Below are positions 20,991-31,178 of a DNA stretch of 64,000 bases, piece after piece. The notes below the pieces were generated by a model that did not search any database, was not told where the DNA came from, and worked only from the letters and a program-made list of their open reading frames with translations. The stretch spans positions 1 to 64,000 of the forward strand of contig NW_025936440.1 of assembly GCF_000764305.2 (NCBI RefSeq), written 5' to 3'. The DNA comes from Hyalella azteca. Lineage: Eukaryota > Arthropoda > Malacostraca > Amphipoda > Hyalellidae. Each line of letters opens with the position of its first letter. Position 1 is the first letter of the stretch. The position numbers were made by a program, and so were the translations under genes.

Positions 20991-21452
20991 TGACGTCACC
21001 GTCAGCTGGGTGCCGCCCGTCTGACGTCTCCGTCAGCTGTGTACCTCACCTCTGACGTCACCGTCAGCTGGGTACCTCACGTCTGACGTCACCGTCAGCT
21101 GGGTACCGCACGTCTGACGTCACCGTCAGCTGGGTACCTCACGTCTGACGTCGCCGTCAGCTGGGTACCGCACGAACCGTCAGCTGGGTACCGCACGTCT
21201 GACGTCACCGTCAGCTGGGTACCGCATGTCTGACGTCACCATCAGCTGGGTACTGGACGTCTGACGTCACCGTCAGCTGGGTACCGCACGTCTGACGTCA
21301 CCGTCAGCTGGGTACCGCACGTCTAACGTCACCCTCAGCTGGGTACCGCACGTCTGACGTCACCGTCAGTTGGGTACCGCACGTCTGACGTCACCGTCAG
21401 TTGGGTACCTCACGTCTGACATCACCGTCAGCTTTGTACCGCACGTCTGACG
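20991..21452 (+). repeat. S31 array, about 15 units (longest)
   Basis: The largest array of the 31-bp unit, about 462 bp. One unit near 21171 is internally deleted (CGCACGAACCGTCAG). Several carry TACCTCACG instead of TACCGCACG. Most units keep TGACGTCA, the KpnI-like GGTACC and the 6-bp stem-loop CTGACG-TCAC-CGTCAG. With about four CpG per unit it is CpG-dense in AT-rich surroundings. Confidence 0.95.
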
Positions 21453-21923
21453 TCGACGATGAATGATAATAACTGAATATGAATGAATGAGAGGCATGCA
21501 TAGTGAAGAATAATAGCCCCGAGAACATTTTTAAAATTCAGACTTTCCGTTATAAGTTTTGTTAAGGTTCGTTCAACATCGGTGTGATTAACATTAGGAA
21601 CTCTTCAGTAAATTAAAACCATTTTTTTCATAAATTCCATAAGTAAGGAACACCGGAGACCATCGTAAAATATAATTTACTCTGAATTATGTAGAAATAA
21701 TTCATAATAAGCGAAGACATTAGAGCCATAATATGTTTTCGATTGAAACATCAATAATTGTAATTCATGCAAACATGCAAAAATATATATAAATAATGTT
21801 AGAGACGAAATGTATTCAAAGTTCAGAGGGAGAAAATTTTTTGTGATCATCGACTTGTATCTACATTAGTCATCCCTAAATATGCATCATGTCATCAGTA
21901 TTCATGTACCTATGTCTGCGCAC
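21453..21923 (+). repeat. Block C
   Basis: Full-length C, ending CTATGTCTGCGCACC. Confidence 0.8.
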
Positions 21924-21992
21924 CTGATTGAAAATATGGTCGAAAATTTTGCTTTCGTTTAAATGTAACTAAATTTTGGCGGCAGGAAGGCC
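21924..21992 (+). other. HV segment and degenerate D hairpin, copy 5
   Basis: Variable sequence at about 21924-21978 ends AAATTTTGG. The hairpin is degenerate here (GGCAGGAAGGCC), keeping only three outer pairs. Confidence 0.6.
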
Positions 21993-22831
21993 CATGGAGC
22001 TTAAGTGAAAAGTTTGAGAGATTGTATAACTGGAGTGCTACTTTGCCAGTCGCAGCTCAGCAAACTGCTTTCCATTGCCATCAAATTGTTAGTTCGTTGA
22101 AATCTGCGCGTATGCGACAACCTCTTGAGAAGAATAGAGGTGTAAAGGCAGGTAAATGACCGTTCCATGTGTAAGTTAGTGTCATTATTAGTAAGTTAAT
22201 GTTCCATGTGTAAGTGTTGTCATTTGGTGTGTAAGTTAAAGAATAGCTTCTCCTTCAATAAATATTTTATAATTTCTTTCCTGTAAATGGAATTATCAAA
22301 TTCAAGTTATTGTCGAGTGATGCATTCTCATGTCACCGATAAAATAATGAAGATATAGAAAGGAGGAGTGAATGGGAGTTCTATGTGTTAGTATAATGAG
22401 GTTTTTCTTTTACGAATATTTCTGAGCTTATATTCAAACAGCGGGATTTTCTAATTAAAGATATATAATCAATCCCAAGCAACGTCTGAACTTGATGTGA
22501 AAATGCCTGCCAACCTATGCCAATATCAATCAAAATATAGTTATAACAAATTTGTTTGGTATAATAATATAATACCAAAATGTCGATCGAACTCGTATAA
22601 AAATGCCTGCCGAACTGTACCAAAATATGTGCGTGTGGAGCCACTAATAATTTAATAGACAGGAAGAGACTATAAAGCGCTACGAGCTTAAATGTTTTGG
22701 TTGAAGGTCTTTCCAAAGCTTCAATAAAAAAGCTACATTATACGTGATGAAGTTCAAGTCAGTTTCTTTGCGTTTTTTGGATGTTCACCAGCGCGTGCGT
22801 GCCATTACCACATAAACAAATTTTCCTGCCT
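21993..22831 (+). repeat. Blocks D and E (first part)
   Basis: D covers about 21993-22240. E begins at about 22240 and is interrupted at CCTTCTTTTGT (22839) by the cassette. The minus strand is open at 22381-22716, but only as one of the non-ATG frames of block E. Confidence 0.75.
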
Positions 22832-22839
22832 TCTTTTGT
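22832..22839. repeat. Left 8-bp target duplication of cassette copy 1
   Basis: TCTTTTGT at 22832-22839 is repeated exactly at 23646-23653. Uninterrupted block E has the octamer once (CTTCTTTTGTCACATTTTAG). An 8-bp duplication is typical of hAT- or P-type insertion. Confidence 0.75.
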
Positions 22840-23645
22840 TGCAAACTAAGGTCATTAGTTCCATTTTTATAGTAAAGCCCTAAGTGGCCACAATGTTTAC
22901 CTGTATCTAAATTTAAATCCATTCCCACGGTGTTATCGCCATTTAACGTGTCGAACTGCACCCACTATATCTCGCCATATAGAGGTTATCCCGCAACCTC
23001 GAGATTTCAGCCCTACCAGCCGGCCCAGTTCAGTTCATCGCCAACCACCACCAAAATAAGACGCCTTTCTCGCCCTCCCTTCTCTTCGTGTACGGATTAC
23101 TCCGTAGTTGTTGGTTCGATCGTGAGATGAAGATGGGGACCGACTAGCTTCTCTCCGGACGACCCCGTCAGTGAGGTGGCACTCCGTGGACCCGCGTGCA
23201 CCCGACGGCGAGCCGCGGGCTGATTACGTCTCCTGCTGATCCCTTCACGCCGTCGGCGGGACTCTATAAAAGCCTACTGCGGTAGAGGTGGGTCGCAGTG
23301 CCCTGTTTGGAGTGACATGCCGGTCGGCTGCTTTTACCACACGTGAACTTCAAAAAGGTGGTTGTCGTGCGCAATATTGTTCAAATGATTGAATTACTTT
23401 TATAGCTTCCAGAACTCTGGCTCTGGCAAGATTCACATAATTTTCTCAAAATTAATTTCCATATTTGCAGGCAGTCACTTCTTGTCAACCGCGCGCGGTG
23501 CGGCGGCAGCACTCCGACACTCCCGACGGCTCGGGAATTTTGCCGCTGCTTCGGGGTGCGCTAGGAACTGCGCGGCTATATAAATAATTTAACTTTGATT
23601 CGATGCCGTGATTCTTTTCACTCCCGCTCGTTTGCGTTTTCAAGA
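22840..23645 (+). mobile_element. GC-rich promoter-like cassette, copy 1 (806 bp)
   Basis: Insertion in block E bounded by an 8-bp target duplication, without obvious terminal inverted repeats (starts TGCAAACTAAGG, ends TTTTCAAGA). It is much more GC- and CpG-rich than its surroundings. A canonical TATA box, TATAAAAG, lies at 23265-23272 and a second, TATATAAA, at 23577-23584. Between them are a plausible splice donor AAG/GTGGTT (GT at 23358) and an acceptor TTTCCATATTTGCAG (AG at 23469-23470), giving a possible 113-bp intron. An open stretch at 22930-23130 has no ATG. It may be a solo LTR or a non-autonomous transposon carrying a promoter and first exon of a host gene; I cannot decide. Confidence 0.6.
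23265..23272 (+). promoter_or_regulatory. TATA box in cassette copy 1
   Basis: TATAAAAG in a GC-rich setting, with GTCGCAGTG about 28 bp downstream as a possible initiator. It is conserved in copy 2 at 24768-24775. Promoter activity is inferred from sequence alone. Confidence 0.5.
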
Positions 23646-23905
23646 TCTTTTGTCACATTTTAGGTGCAGCGTATTCTTATAGGTTCGGTCCTCATATAGG
23701 TCTTACAGGTTCTTACATATCCGTTTTAGGGGCGTATGCTTATATTATATATTGAACTTGTCCAATAATATACAGATGTCAACTGATGGGTATTATTTAT
23801 TTTAGAATGAAACATCAGTAGTTACAATAAATGTCGAAAACAAAAAAATATATGTCATGTTAGAGACGAAATTTATTCAATGTGGGACAATTTTCTGTGA
23901 CGATA
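23646..23905 (+). repeat. Rest of block E and fragment of block C
   Basis: E resumes with the right target copy TCTTTTGT and runs to the CAGATGTCAACTGATGG motif (about 23774). It is then joined to a C fragment with GAATGAAACATCAGTAGTTA (about 23807) up to 23900. The same unusual E/C join follows cassette copy 2. Confidence 0.7.
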
Positions 23906-24235
23906 TCATCAACGGTCTTTTGTTCAACAGGAGTGGATGTCAAAGTTTAAGTTTAGGTTCAAACACCAAATTACGCACGTACGTTTTCGATTGAGGAATC
24001 GATTATATGTATATAGCAGCCGAAACATGGTCGTAAGTAGCAGGCGGCCCCTCGTTTGTAAACAACCTTAAAGTCTCGCGCAAATTATCGCCGATGGTCG
24101 CAGAGCGGCCCGTCTATCGCCTCCCGCCGACGAGCGCAATATCGCCGAGATTTGGGAGAAGCGGCCAATCTGCCGTTGTGCGCTCATAATCGCCCTCCAC
24201 GCCGATAAACAACCGCGCCACGGCCTTAAATTTTA
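23906..24235. other. CpG-rich unique stretch
   Basis: About 330 bp, strongly CpG-enriched from 24040 on, private to this place. It ends TTAAATTTTAACTGGGTTGT, and the last part resembles the end of another CpG-rich patch at about 39075 (GGATTTTTAACTGGGTAGG). No gene was recognised. The shared tail suggests the 3' end of a common element. Confidence 0.5.
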
Positions 24236-24342
24236 ACTGGGTTGTACGTGAAGAAGTTCAAGTCAGTTTCTTTTCATTTTTGGATGTTCACCAGCGCGTG
24301 CGTGCCATTACCACATAAACAAATTTTCGTGCCTTCTTTTGT
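24236..24342 (+). repeat. Block E fragment before cassette copy 2
   Basis: A short piece of E ending with TCTTTTGT at 24335-24342, identical in arrangement to the left flank of copy 1. Because flanks as well as cassette are shared, copy 2 arose by duplication and not by independent insertion. Confidence 0.7.
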
Positions 24343-25196
24343 TGCAAACTAAGGTCATTAGTTCCATTTTTATAGTAAAGCCCTAAGTGACCACAATGTT
24401 TACCTGTATCTAAATTTAAATCCATTCCCACGGAAATATCGCCATTTAACGTGTCGAACTGCACCCACTATATCTCGCCGTATAGAGGTTATCCCGCAAA
24501 CTCGAGATTTCAGCCCTACCAGCCGGCTCAGTTCAGTTCATCGCCAACCACCACCATAAGAAGACACCTTTCTCGCCCTCCCTTCTCTTCGTGTACGGAT
24601 TACTACGTAGTTGTTGGTTCGATCGTGAGATGAAGATGGGGACCGGCTAGCTTCTCTCCGGACGACCCCGTCAGTGAGGTGGCACTCCGTGGACCCGCGT
24701 GCACCCGACGGCGAGCCGCGTGCTGAGAACGTCTCCTGCTGATCCCTACGCGTCGTCGGCGGGACTCTATAAAAGCCTACTGCGGTAGAGGTGGGTCGCA
24801 GTGCCCTGTTTGGAGTGACATGCCGGTCGGCCTTCTACTTGCAGCTTCATAGGTCTATACCCACACGTTGTGATCACTCATGCTTTTACCACACGTGAAC
24901 TTCAAAAAGGTGGTTGTCGTGCGCAATATTGTTTAAATGATTGAATTACTTTTATAGCTTCCAGAACTCTGGTTCTGGCAAGATTCACATCATTTTCTCA
25001 AACTTAGTTTCCATATTTACAGGCAGTCACTTCTTGTCAACCGCGCGCGGTGCGGCGGCAGCACTCCGCACTCCCGACGGCTCGGGAATTTTGCCGCTGC
25101 TTCGGGGTGCGCTAGGAACTGCGCGGCTATATAAATAATTTAACTTTGACTCGATGCCGTGATACTTTTCACTCCCGCTCGTTTGCGTTTTCAAGA
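24343..25196 (+). mobile_element. GC-rich promoter-like cassette, copy 2 (854 bp)
   Basis: Second copy, about 1.5 kb downstream of the first, highly similar but with an extra segment of about 50 bp near 24830-24885 (CTTCTACTTGCAGCTTCATA). TATA boxes are kept at 24768-24775 and 25128-25135, as are the donor AAG/GTGGTT (about 24909) and acceptor TTTCCATATTTACAG (ends 25021). An open stretch at 24451-24633 parallels that of copy 1 (SNCTHYISPYRGYP), without ATG. TCTTTTGT follows at 25197-25204. Confidence 0.6.
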
Positions 25197-25450
25197 TCTT
25201 TTGTCACATTTTAGGTGCAGCGTATTCTTATAGGTGCGGTCCTTTTATAGGTCTTACAGGTTCTTACATATTCGTTTTAGGGGCGTATGCTTATATTATA
25301 TATTGAACTGGTCCAATAATATACAGATATCAACTGATGGTAATTATTTATTTTAGAATGAAACATCAGTAGTTACAATAAATGTCGAAAACAAAAAAAT
25401 ATATGTCATGTTAGAGACGAAATTTATTCAATGTGGGACAATTTTCTGTG
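25197..25450 (+). repeat. End of block E and fragment of block C
   Basis: Same E/C join as after cassette copy 1. C breaks off at CAATTTTCTGTGACC (about 25453), where an antisense LINE begins. Confidence 0.7.
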
Positions 25451-26075
25451 ACCGGGTTCGATATGGTGCTAGGCAATTCAAGTCTGAACATAAATTTCTC
25501 CATAGCTTTATCTAGTCTGTTCTTGAACGCGTTCATACTCGGAGCGCCAACGATGTAGTCGAAGAGGCTGTTCCACATGTCGGTGATTCGAAGCGAGGAA
25601 AAATGTTGTCGCGTGGATAAGTTGCAGCGCAGTTTTTTTAGTTTATAGCCGTGTCCCCTGATATTCACTGAGATCACCGCGCAGACGTCGATAATAGAGG
25701 CTTGTAAGTTTCATACTCTTGAATCTTTCTTCATTAAGCATGCCTTTTAATCCCAGAATTATCCTTGTTGCACGTCTTTGAATACTCTCGCCTAAATATT
25801 TGTCCTTTTCTAATTTTGGTGACTACACGGCGTTTGCAAACTCTAGATTCGGACGCACGACAGCGACAAACAACAGCTTCATTTCTTCTGCATCTAGGAA
25901 CTCGTAAGAGCGTCTGATCAGTCTAAGTCGTTCACTGGCTTTATTAACTTGAGCTTCAATATGCTTAGAATATTTCAACTCATTGTCGACATTAACTCCT
26001 AAGTCTTTTCCAGTTGTCGACTTCAACATCATCACTCTGTCGTTGCAACCGTGTCTTCTCATATTGTAATCTTGC
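25451..26075 (-). pseudogene. LINE reverse transcriptase C-terminal region, antisense, frameshifted
   Basis: Antisense to the same LINE family as 36613-37296. Two open pieces are visible: 26062-25823 (start MRRHGCNDRVMMLKSTTGKD, LGVNVDNELKYSKHIEAQVN) and 25677-25411 (GYKLKKLRCNLSTRQHFSSL, TDMWNSLFDYIVGAPSMNAF). The middle is disrupted (stop in FANAV, then frameshift). The RT catalytic motifs lie upstream and are missing. Confidence 0.85.
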
Positions 26076-26485
26076 TGTTCTTGTTCATGTCACGCATGAT
26101 GGCGTGGCTCCGACGCCGCCCCTCATGTGAACGCTGAAGGGCTCTTTTTTGAACGAAGAAGGCGTGTTATCGCGCCACACAAAAGATATTTCCTTGTGAG
26201 ACGCTATTTTTAAGAATGATGAGAGGCTTGCACTGTAAAGAATAACAGCCTCAAGAACATTTTTCAAATTTAGACTTTCCGTTATTAGTTTTGTTAAGGT
26301 TAGGGCTTCATCGTTGGGATTAACATACGGGAAATCTTCAGTGAAGTAAAACAAATTTTATAAATTCCAGGAATAACATAACAGGAGCTCCTCGCAAAGT
26401 AGTATATGCTATGTGAATTGTGTAAAAATAATTCAAAATAAACGAAGACCTGAGAGCGATATATAATTTAGGAATGACAAATCAG
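26076..26485 (-). repeat. Chimeric segment upstream of the LINE, and block C
   Basis: About 26076-26215 is a 135-bp GC-richer segment (reverse complement of GTGTGGCGCGATAACACGCC), found only directly upstream of this LINE here and at 36466-36600 and 41125-41265. About 26216-26485 is block C on the plus strand (GAGAGGCTTGCACTGTAAAG), so a C/LINE chimera was propagated. Confidence 0.65.
26478..26485. repeat. Left 8-bp target duplication of the foldback element
   Basis: CAAATCAG here is repeated exactly at 26973-26980, directly outside the inverted repeats. Confidence 0.8.
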
Positions 26486-26972
26486 GGTAATACTTTAGAT
26501 TAAGTGCACCCAAAAAAGGGTGTTTTTTTAATTATATGTTTTTTGGGGTGTAGATTAAGAATCTGAAATCCGTTTTTGGCGGTCGGCATCGGAAATTTTT
26601 AATGGAACCTGTTCCTAACTGGACCTAACCGGCGAGGACTTCGTTGATTGGCTAGGTTTTTCCGGCCGCCGGACGGACTCCAAACATAGAAAAAAAACTA
26701 TTGGCTAGGTTTTTCCGGCCGCCGGACGGACTCCAAACATAGAAAAAACCTATTGGCTAGGTTTTGCCGGCCGCCGGACGGACTCAAAACATAGAAAAAA
26801 CCTAGCCAATCAACGAAAACCTCACAGGTTAGGTCCAGTTAGGAACAGGTTCCATTAAAAATTTCCGATGCCGACCGCCAACTACGGATTTCAGATTCTT
26901 AATCTACACCCAAAAAAACACATAATTAAAAAAAACACCCTTTTTTGGGTGCACTTAATCTAAAGTAATACC
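26486..26972. mobile_element. Foldback element with about 185-bp inverted repeats
   Basis: A 487-bp non-autonomous DNA transposon inserted in block C. The ends GGTAATACTTTAGATTAAGT and, on the other strand, GGTATTACTTTAGATTAAGT continue as inverted repeats of roughly 185 bp with few mismatches. The arms include GTGCACCCAAAAAAGGGTG and GGAACCTGTTCCTAACTGG. The centre holds about three tandem copies of a 50-60 bp unit starting GGCTAGGTTTTTCCGGCCGC. No coding sequence is present. The 8-bp target duplication fits hAT, P or Merlin-type transposases; the superfamily is undecided. It is the only copy in the window. Confidence 0.9.
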
Positions 26973-26980
26973 CAAATCAG

Positions 26981-27140
26981 TAGTTACAATAAATATCGAC
27001 AATAAAAAAAATATTTCACGTTAGAAACGAAATATGTTCAAAATGGGACTATTTTCTGTGCATCACCGACTCGTGTCTACATTAGTTATACCTTACGTAA
27101 CGCTATGTCATCAGTATCCATGCACCCATGTCAATGCACT
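26981..27140 (+). repeat. End of block C
   Basis: C continues after the foldback element to CCCATGTCAATGCACTC. Confidence 0.7.
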
Positions 27141-27204
27141 CACGTACTAGTATTAATAAAATTAATTAAATTATCCTTCATATATTTTGGAGGCTGGAAC
27201 GCCC
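27141..27204 (+). other. HV segment and D hairpin, copy 6
   Basis: Variable sequence at about 27141-27190 ends TATATTTTGG. The hairpin is imperfect (GGCTGGAACGCC). Confidence 0.6.
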
Positions 27205-29140
27205 GTAAAACTCGAGCGAAATGGTTGAAAGTTTGAATTACCTGCGTGCACTGTTGTGCCGGTCGCAGCTCAGCCAGCTGCTTTTCATTGCCTGAAAATT
27301 GTTAATTCGTTGAAATCTGCGCGTATGAGACAACCTCTTGAGAAGAATAGAGGAGTAAAGGCAGGTAAATGACCGTTCCATGTGCAAGTTCCAATAGGTC
27401 TTCCTTATGTAAACATTTTATAATTTCATTCCTATAAATGGAATTATCAAATTCAAGTTATTGTCGAGTAAGGGAGTAAAATGCATTCTCTTGTCACCGA
27501 TAGAATACTGAAGACGGAGAAAAGAGGAGTGAATGGGAGTTCTATCAGTTAGTATAAACAGGTTTTATATTTACATATATGAAATTTTATCCAAACAACG
27601 GGGTTTTCTAATTAAATATATATAATCAATCCCAAGCAATGTCTGAACTCGAATGAAAATGTCTGTCAAACAATACCAATATCAATTTTAAGCTCATATA
27701 CATCAATTTTACCAATCATTCTCCCTGGAGAACGAAGTCTCGGATCTTATTTTGAATAAACACCCTAGACATAACTGAGTAAATCTACAAGAATTTATTT
27801 GTTTCCCTAACAAGGTTAAATGAATTATTAATACAAGCAAATTAGGGCTATTAGAACATTTTTTTAAGAATTACAATTCCATTTCAAAAAATACATATCG
27901 TTTTATTAACAAGAGTATACTAAGGTGCTTATTTCTAATAATATCCGAAGTCTCTTACATATATGCCTTATATAAAAAATCCCTTCACTGTTTTCAATGT
28001 CTGTAAAATTGTTAGCCATTATCTCCCCTTTATTGAGACAATATATTAATTACGTATACGAGTGATTGGGATACGCTAATAAAAAACGAAAATTTGGTTT
28101 AACATTTCGTCGTCCTATTGCTTCTTAGTCATAGCAAAATCTACCGCTGTTTGAAAAAGGAAGTCATCTAATTAAATAAAAAAATGCCCACACCCTGGGT
28201 TCATAGAATTTATTAATAAGCGTAAATTGAGAAGCATATATAGAAGCTACTGTTGAAATAAGGACTAGCAACTTGTCGTCCTAGAATCTCTATCACTTGA
28301 TTGGTTATATACTTTTCGAGGCGCATAAAATAACAGCATCTCAATATAGCATTTATTTACACACAGATAAGACATAAGTAAAACAAGTGCATGGCCACGA
28401 AATATCAATGTACTTCAATCCTCTTTCATGCGAATCGGTGATTATCACAAAATAGACAAGTTCGCCCTGATAAATTAAAACAAAAAATCGTGTTTAGGGA
28501 AACTAACTTAAACAGCAACCAGTACGTGAGGTAGCCTAACATATGCTTAATGTCAGTTTCGCGCACCGGTGCCACTACATATTTTGTTCTATATCGCGAT
28601 ACCAATTTAAAACTGGTCGATTATAAAATACTGAGCGTGCAAGATCTTTAGGAGAACCTGCTTGAGTTCTGAATGAGCCAATTCGGGACAGTTTCTGTAA
28701 CCGTACAGCATAAGGCCCCATAATTTTACAAGGACAACGTCACCGTAAACTATCCTCGTAATGTGTCCTCAGGCTCAGTGGCCTGTGGCCTCAAACTCAG
28801 AACTATCAAGCCTCTACCGCAGTACGTCACTTTCCGGGAACAAAAACTTTAAAATTAAATTATACGTAAACTATTGAGTGAAACAACCTGAAGACGTTTG
28901 TACGCAACAGAGAACATTTAATGTTGTCGTACGTGGCGGCAACCATCAGTGCAAGTCATTTTGTGTTCACTAGAACGTATCCTCTTTGGGAAGTAGGCTT
29001 GTTACAATATTGCTCCGTTTACTAATATTATTATTACTAATATTATTATAATATATTAGTAATATTAATATACTACTAATATTGCTCCGGGTACTCATGG
29101 CAGGCGGTGTAGGGTAAAACGAGCGCTTGTGACCTCCTGA
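27205..29140 (+). repeat. Blocks D, E (truncated), F (short), G, A, B
   Basis: D runs to about 27420, E 27421-27688 (cut at ACCAATATCAA), F 27689-27965 without S15, G 27966-28105, A 28106-28660 and B 28661-29140 without SINE. The section from 27380 on matches 45380-47600 in the same orientation, where E is complete, so about 590 bp were lost here after the duplication or gained there before it. Confidence 0.7.
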
Positions 29141-29653
29141 CATCGTCTCTGACGTCACCGTCAGCTGGGTACCGCACGTCTGACGTCGACGATGAATGAT
29201 AATAAATGAATATGAATGAATGAGAGGCATGCATAGTGAAGAATAATAGCCACCAGAGCAATTTTAAAATTCAGACTTTACGTTATTAGTTTTGTTAAGG
29301 TTCGTTCAACATCGGTGTGATTAACATTAGGGAACTCTTCAGTAAATTGAAACCATTTTTTTCATAATTTCCATAAGTAAGGAACACCGGAGACCATCGT
29401 AAAATATAATTTACTCTGAATTATGTAAAAATAATTCATAATAAACGAATACATTAGAGCCATAATTAGTTTTCGAATGAAACATCAGTAATTGAAATTA
29501 ATGCAAACAAAAAAAAATTATATATAGTTAGAGACAAAATGTATTCAAAGTTCATAGTGGGAAAATTTATTGTGCTTCATCGACTAGTATCTTCATCAGT
29601 CATCCATCAAAATGCGTCATGTCATCAGTATTCATGTACCTATGTCGACGCAC
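29141..29653 (+). repeat. Single S31 unit and block C
   Basis: S31 lies at about 29150-29190; C runs to CTATGTCGACGCAC. Open frames over 28970-29261 on the minus strand are artefacts of this repeat. Confidence 0.75.
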
Positions 29654-29718
29654 TTGCTTCATAGTTGTAATGAAATTATCTGTTGAAATATTAAACTATT
29701 TTTGGAGGCCGAAAGGCC
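29654..29718 (+). other. HV segment and D hairpin, copy 7
   Basis: Variable sequence at 29654-29704 ends CTATTTTTGG, then GGCC-GAAA-GGCC at 29707-29718. Confidence 0.7.
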
Positions 29719-29900
29719 AATGGAGCTTAAGCGAAAAGTGTGAGAGATTGTTCAACTTGTGAGTGCTACTGTGCCAGTCGCAGCTCAGCCAACTGCTTTT
29801 CATTGCCAGCAAATTGTTAATTCGTTGAAATCTGCGCGTATGCGACAACCTCTTGAAAAGAATAGAGGAGTAAGGGCAGGTAAATGACCGTTCCACGTGA
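29719..29900 (+). repeat. Block D
   Basis: D up to TGACCGTTCCACGTG, after which the orientation reverses into block B. The minus strand is open here (29696-29896, containing LSHTRRFQRINNLLAMKSSW). The same phrase is readable in several D copies but is frameshifted in others. Confidence 0.75.
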
Positions 29901-30880
29901 TTTAAGTTGAAAGTTATGTTCCCGGAAATTGACGTAATGCGGTAGAGGCTTAATAGTTCTGGGTTTTGAGGCCACAGGCCACTGAGGACACATTACGAGG
30001 ATAGTTTACGGTGACGTTGTCCATGTACAATGATGGGGCCTTATGCTGTAAGGTTACAGAAACTGTCCTGAATTGGCTCATTCAGAACTCAAGCAGGTTC
30101 TTCTAACCGTCTTGCACGCTCAGTATGTTATAATCGACCAGTTTTAAATTGGTATTACGATATAAAACAAAATATGTAGTGGCATCGTGCGACGAAAACT
30201 GACATTAAACAAACGTTAAGCAACCTCACGTACGGGTTGCATTTTTTTAATAGAGTTTCCCATATTAGTTGTTTTCTGTTATCATTTATCCGGGTGAACT
30301 TGTCTATTTTGTGATAATCATCGATTCGTTTGAAAGATGAGTGAAGTACATTGATATTTCGTGGCCATGCACTTATTTTACTTATGTCATATCTGTGTGT
30401 ATGAAAAATGTTATATTGAGATTCTGTTATTTTATGCGCCTCGAAAAATATATAACCTATCATGTGATAGAGATTCTAGGACGGCAAGTTGCTAGTCTAG
30501 TCCTTATTTTAACTGTTGCTTCTGGTTAAGCTTCTTAATTTACATTAATTAAATAAATTCTATAAACCCAGGTTGAGGACATTTTTTATTTAATTAGATG
30601 ACATCCTATTCCAAAAAAACGGTAGATTTTGCTGTGACTAGAAGCAAAAGGACGATGAAATGTTAAATTAAATTTTTTTATTGACGTATCCAAATCACTC
30701 GTTTGCGTAATAAATATATTGTATCAATTAAAGAGTGATAATGGCTAACAATTTAATCATCTTTGAAAATTTTTGCCAGACAGTGAAGAAATTTTTTAGC
30801 GTATTGAAATTTTTTTCCATAAACCGATGAATAGTGAATACTTGAGACCACTGGATAATTGTAGCTAAACATAACAGTGG
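29901..30880 (-). repeat. Blocks B, A, G (inverted)
   Basis: B spans about 29901-30110, A 30111-30690 and G 30691-30880. This is the left part of a segment repeated in the same orientation at 58365-62160. Confidence 0.75.
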
Positions 30881-31178
30881 CGTAGGCGCTGAAGTGTAGG
30901 CCTGATGTGGCCCGTCGCCATTTCTTTTCCTTTTCGTGCCTTGTTCACAGAAGATCTAAAATCGGGTCATTTGACCGGATCTTTTCATGGCTGACGATAG
31001 TTTGAAATAGCTAATAGAATTCCACCGGGTTCGATATGGTGCTAGGCATTTCAAATCTGAACATATATTTTTCCATAGCTTTATCTAGTCTGTTCTTGAA
31101 CGCGTTCATACTTGGAGCGCCAACGATGTCATCGGGGAGGCTGTTCCACATGTCGGTGATTCGAAGCGAGAAGACATG
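30881..31178 (-). mobile_element. LINE 3' fragment, antisense
   Basis: Antisense copy of the LINE end seen at 5160-5500: the 3' UTR at 30881-31020, then the C-terminal codons (minus strand TDMWNSLPDDIVGAPSMNAF). It is in the same context as at 59291-59600. Confidence 0.75.

Noticed and set aside
15466..21452. S31 and S15 arrays as CRISPR arrays
   Set aside because: Units are contiguous tandem repeats without unique spacers, in a eukaryotic setting without cas genes.
30155..30529. Open frames over block A on both strands
   Set aside because: AT-rich chance frames, not kept in other A copies (broken at 5900-6250, 19100-19500 and 46700-47000).
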